From NCBI GenBank assembly GCA_034440495.1, contig JAWXCE010000054.1, forward strand, positions 1-64,000: 64,000 nucleotides of DNA, in the 5' to 3' direction. The notes under the pieces are model-generated. The model worked only from the letters and a program-made list of their open reading frames with translations, made no database searches and was not told the origin of the DNA. The DNA is from JAWXCE01 sp034440495 (GTDB lineage Bacteria > Pseudomonadota > Alphaproteobacteria > Rhizobiales > Rhodomicrobiaceae). How positions within the stretch are numbered: the stretch's first letter is position 1; each line of letters opens with the position of its first letter. Shown piece by piece: positions 61,388 to 64,000 of the stretch. Both the position numbers and the translations under genes were made by a program.

Positions 61388-63515
61388 GCGATAAATCTCC
61401 GTTTATCTGTTGACGTGGAAAGCTGGAGACGCGCGTGATTAACGTGCTCTCGTTTAGAATTTGCGGGAGTATTTCCCCGCGGCCATCGGGTGTGCGCGGT
61501 TGATACAGCACATAAAGCGGCACCCCCGCCCGCCCAAAGGATTGCAGCGCGGCCGTGATGCCCGCGTTGTAATTTGTCCAGTCCGCTTTGAGATACGCGA
61601 CATTCGCCGCCTCGAACGCCTCGCGCACTCGCGTCGAAGATAAAGCCAGACGTTCGTTCGCTTTGCAGGTGATGCACCAGGCGGCGGTGAAATTAACAAA
61701 CACCGGCCTGCCTTCCGCCTGCAGTTGCGCCAGGCGCTGCGGGGAGAACGCTTCGGCTCGCGGCCCATCGCCCTGCGCGCTTGCGACATTGTCCAAAGGC
61801 GCGCCTGCTGGCGGTATAATGTCCACCGCAAAAAATAACGCGAGGGCGGCGGCGGCTGCGGCGGCTCCACGTGTAAATGTCATGCCAGCGCGGCCCCAGA
61901 GCCAGCAGGCAAAGCCAACGCCGATGACCGCAATCGCCGCCGCAAGCACGCCGTCGCTGCCGCGCTGCACGCTTAATATCCAGATCAACCATGCGGCGGT
62001 TGCATAAAGCGGAAAGGCCATTGCCTGTTTGAGAGTATCCATCCAGACGCCCGGTTTCGGCATGGCGCTGCGAAGCTTAGGGATGAAGCTTAGAATAGTC
62101 ATAGGCGCGGCAAACCCGGCACCTAGCGCCAGCAGTACGGCTGTCATTTCCACCGGGGGTTTGGTTAGAGCATAACCGAGCGCCGCGCCCATAAATGGCG
62201 CCGTGCAGGGCGTGGCGGCGATCGTCGCCAGCACGCCGGTGAAGAAGTATCCCGCGAAGCCCTCGCGGCGGGTCATGGCGTCACCAGTTCCCGCAATGCC
62301 CGCCCCCACATGGAAGACGCCGGACAGGCTTAGGCCGAAAGCGAGAAAAATTGCTGCCATTACAAGCACAAATTCGGGCGACTGAAATTGAAATCCCCAG
62401 CCCACGCCGCCGCCGCTTGTCCGCACTATAATCAGCAGGATGGCAAGCGTCGTAAAGCTCGCCATCACCCCTGTAAAGAACGCCACGCCATGAGCGCGTC
62501 CCTCGCCGGGACGTTGGTTCGCCAAAGAGAGCGCCTTGATAGACAGCACTGGAAAAACGCACGGCATCAGATTGAGGATAAGCCCGCCGAGCGCTGCAAA
62601 CAACATAGCGGTTACAAGGCCGAGATCACCTGAGTCTCCGTCGCCCGGCAGCGCTGGCCCGCCGGTTGCGCCTGTTGGCGATAACAGCGGATCTACAGCT
62701 TTGCCATCATTTTTGGCGGCAATCCAGTAACCCTTGCGATCGTCGCCTGTTCCCGTAACCAGCAATCCCCTGAGTTCGTCGATGTTCGCGGTTTTTAGTT
62801 CGCCGCGCTGCATATTGATCGTTAATGCCTGTGGGGTAGACGAAATTATTTGAGGGGCAGCGTTGTCAATTTGACCCCAGGTCAGTGGAAAAAACCGGGC
62901 CGTTTTTCCGCCGGAGTTGGCGCTCAGGGAAAGCAACACCTTGTCCCCAGACGTGCGCACGACGGCGGGCCAGGGCGATGCCACAGGTAATTTCGCGGCA
63001 TGGCGCTGAATGTCATCCGCTTCAGCCGAACCCATTGCCGCGCCCGCCGTCTGGGCAACCGCAAGCGTCAGGGACACGGCGCCTTCCTCCGGGATACAGA
63101 CTTCTTCGCACACGAGCCATTTGGCCAGGGCGCTAATCGTGACGGCGTTGCCCTGCAAGGTGTCCGGTGCGCGCATTTTCACGAGCATCGCCGCATTGTT
63201 CGAATAGCCGTAATTGACCAGCGAGGAAACCGGGATCGCTTCCGGCAATGGCCACTGGATTTCACCAGCCTGAAAGCCTTCAGGTAAAGTCCAGTTCAAC
63301 GTGAGTGGCTCTCCCGCATCGCCGGGATTGATCCAGTAGGTATGCCAGCCGGGATCGATTTTCTGGCGCACCGCCACCCAGAACTCCTGCCCGGGGCTAA
63401 CCGTCGCGGTCTCCGATACGATGGAGACCTGCACCATAGTTTTGCCGCGCGCTGTTTGCGCGTGTGCGGCGCTCGCCAGAAGGAACCAGCACATGATGCT
63501 GAAGGCAAGGCGCAT
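61374..63515 (-). CDS. DsbD-family protein-disulfide reductase
   Basis: This protein of about 713 residues has a signal peptide (RLAFSIMCWFLLASAAHAQ), then an N-terminal DsbC/DsbD-alpha-like domain (VSIVSETATVSPGQEFWVAV, with Cys residues in VCEEVCIPEEG). A central eight-helix electron-transfer domain follows, with Cys in LNLMPCVFPVLSIKALS and ATPCTAPFMGAALGYAL. The C-terminal thioredoxin domain has the WCITCKANERLAL motif. It moves electrons from cytoplasmic thioredoxin to periplasmic thiols, for example the exported redoxin encoded just downstream. The ATG at 63515 is the best start; the open frame to 63572 has no signal-like sequence. Confidence 0.92.
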   Translation of the reverse strand: MRLAFSIMCWFLLASAAHAQTARGKTMVQVSIVSETATVSPGQEFWVAVRQKIDPGWHTYWINPGDAGEPLTLNWTLPEGFQAGEIQWPLPEAIPVSSLVNYGYSNNAAMLVKMRAPDTLQGNAVTISALAKWLVCEEVCIPEEGAVSLTLAVAQTAGAAMGSAEADDIQRHAAKLPVASPWPAVVRTSGDKVLLSLSANSGGKTARFFPLTWGQIDNAAPQIISSTPQALTINMQRGELKTANIDELRGLLVTGTGDDRKGYWIAAKNDGKAVDPLLSPTGATGGPALPGDGDSGDLGLVTAMLFAALGGLILNLMPCVFPVLSIKALSLANQRPGEGRAHGVAFFTGVMASFTTLAILLIIVRTSGGGVGWGFQFQSPEFVLVMAAIFLAFGLSLSGVFHVGAGIAGTGDAMTRREGFAGYFFTGVLATIAATPCTAPFMGAALGYALTKPPVEMTAVLLALGAGFAAPMTILSFIPKLRSAMPKPGVWMDTLKQAMAFPLYATAAWLIWILSVQRGSDGVLAAAIAVIGVGFACWLWGRAGMTFTRGAAAAAAALALFFAVDIIPPAGAPLDNVASAQGDGPRAEAFSPQRLAQLQAEGRPVFVNFTAAWCITCKANERLALSSTRVREAFEAANVAYLKADWTNYNAGITAALQSFGRAGVPLYVLYQPRTPDGRGEILPQILNESTLITRVSSFPRQQINGDLSHVRN

Positions 63516-63659
63516 ATTTATCTCCGTGCATGGATAGGTTGCCACCGCATATGCAGGGCTGCAGCGTTGCAATCAAGACAATTGCAGGTTACCGGAGCGT
63601 GAGCTTCTTGGCCCCACAAAAAAGCGCTTTAGGGCGATGCAAAAAGCCTCTCGGAGTGC

Positions 63660-63689
63660 TTGCATGACACACTTCATATACCTTATATT
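63660..63689 (+). promoter_or_regulatory. predicted promoter flanked by a 9-bp inverted repeat
   Basis: TTGCAT (63660-63665) and TATATT (63684-63689) have an 18-bp spacer. A perfect 9-bp inverted repeat, TTTAGGGCG (63628-63636) and CGCCCTAAA (63703-63711), encloses it. In the 347-bp gap 63516-63862 no coding sequence is recognised; this promoter would serve the partial gene starting at 63863. Confidence 0.35.
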
Positions 63690-63862
63690 GCATCTGCGAA
63701 GACGCCCTAAAATCGCCTCAAAGACTAACGAAACCTGCTACTGGCAGGGTTATTCGGAACTTGGATGCTGGGGCTGCATCGCTTTACCGGCCGCACAATT
63801 TTGTAGCGTTTACCGACATTTTTTTACTAAACGCCGTCGCACGCGCGCGGAGACGAGAGATC

Positions 63863-64000
63863 ATGGATCGTCGCGATTTTTTGAGTTTGGCGGCACAAGT
63901 TTCAGCCATGATGGTGCTGCTCCGCGAAAGTGTAGGGCTAGCTTCCGCAAACAATCTTACTCAAGCTACTCAGCAAACTCCTACGTCGACTGAAGCGCAA
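63863..64000 (+). CDS. Tat-exported protein, N-terminal part only
   Basis: The ATG at 63863 begins MDRRDFLSLAAQVSAMMVLL, followed by RESVGLASANN and a Gln/Thr-rich stretch to the window edge. RRDFLSLA matches the twin-arginine motif, with a hydrophobic region and an AxA-like cleavage site, so the product should be exported folded through Tat. GGAGACGAGAG lies just upstream as a ribosome site. The function cannot be told because the mature domain lies beyond the window; periplasmic glucan-synthesis or redox proteins are possibilities only. Confidence 0.6.
   Translation, partial: MDRRDFLSLAAQVSAMMVLLRESVGLASANNLTQATQQTPTSTEAQ

Noticed and set aside
63637..63993. 118-codon plus-strand ORF at the right end
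   Set aside because: Composition is not protein-like, and the frame with ribosome site and Tat signal at 63863 overlaps it in another frame.
1..64000. CRISPR arrays, rRNA, intact tRNAs or prophage
   Set aside because: No regularly spaced repeats, rRNA signatures, complete cloverleaf or phage structural genes were seen on either strand.

Overview
The window looks like chromosomal DNA of an alphaproteobacterium, most likely of the Hyphomicrobiales (rhizobial) type. The indications are an NDUFA12-type complex I accessory protein, a DUF2155 protein, a B12-dependent ribonucleotide reductase, a phasin and an intracellular PHA depolymerase, porin-style N-terminal sequence, and the block M48 peptidase / DsbA / aroQ / accB / accC / aat / DUF2155 / NDUFA12. 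The genus cannot be fixed from sequence reading alone. Most genes are GC-rich. The AT-rich exceptions are the asparagine-synthetase-like gene at 1036-2790, the patch at about 23.4-26.3 kb, and some intergenic stretches.

Layout. 1-1000 is genomic debris: a MlaD-like fragment, an IS66 tnpC fragment, an outer-membrane-protein fragment, a 19-bp tandem repeat and the 3' half of a tRNA-Phe. An orphan AT-rich asparagine-synthetase-like gene follows, which looks like the edge of a former genomic island. 2.8-6.8 kb holds a CPA1 antiporter, an NTF2-like protein, an SDR and PhaZ. 7-17 kb holds a MacAB-like ABC efflux operon, an outer-membrane barrel protein, a CDP-alcohol phosphatidyltransferase and an RND efflux operon. 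17-22.2 kb has DUF2076, a small lipoprotein, a hybrid histidine kinase and type II DAHP synthase. 22.4-28.4 kb is an accessory patch: a YiiX-like cysteine peptidase/amidase, a DUF3806-like protein, NAD synthetase, a frameshifted DUF6232-like gene, HicAB, DUF1428, a broken MerR regulator and an FkbM methyltransferase. 28.4-43.9 kb is mostly housekeeping: gltX, ankyrin and GNAT proteins, the conserved M48-to-NDUFA12 block, and nrdJ. 44-47.6 kb is a fatty-acid beta-oxidation operon. 47.7-50.2 kb has tsaC and a GlcD-type FAD dehydrogenase. 50.1-55.9 kb has a phasin and a molybdenum hydroxylase operon with its maturation factors. 56-60.5 kb is a second RND efflux operon. 60.7-63.5 kb is a DsbD/thioredoxin pair, and the window ends in the start of a Tat-exported protein.

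The most unusual feature is a family of bipartite palindromic repeats with CGTCAT...ATGACG ends. Four copies are visible. Two separate membrane-fusion or ATPase genes from the permease gene within efflux operons, one lies just downstream of an AcrB-type gene, and one (102 bp, exactly 34 codons) sits inside the nrdJ reading frame without breaking it. Three genes (DUF6232-like, MerR, and a DUF6778-like protein) appear frameshifted. These may be real decay or assembly indels.

No CRISPR array, complete insertion sequence, intact tRNA, rRNA or recognisable riboswitch was found. No phage or defence system beyond HicAB was seen.
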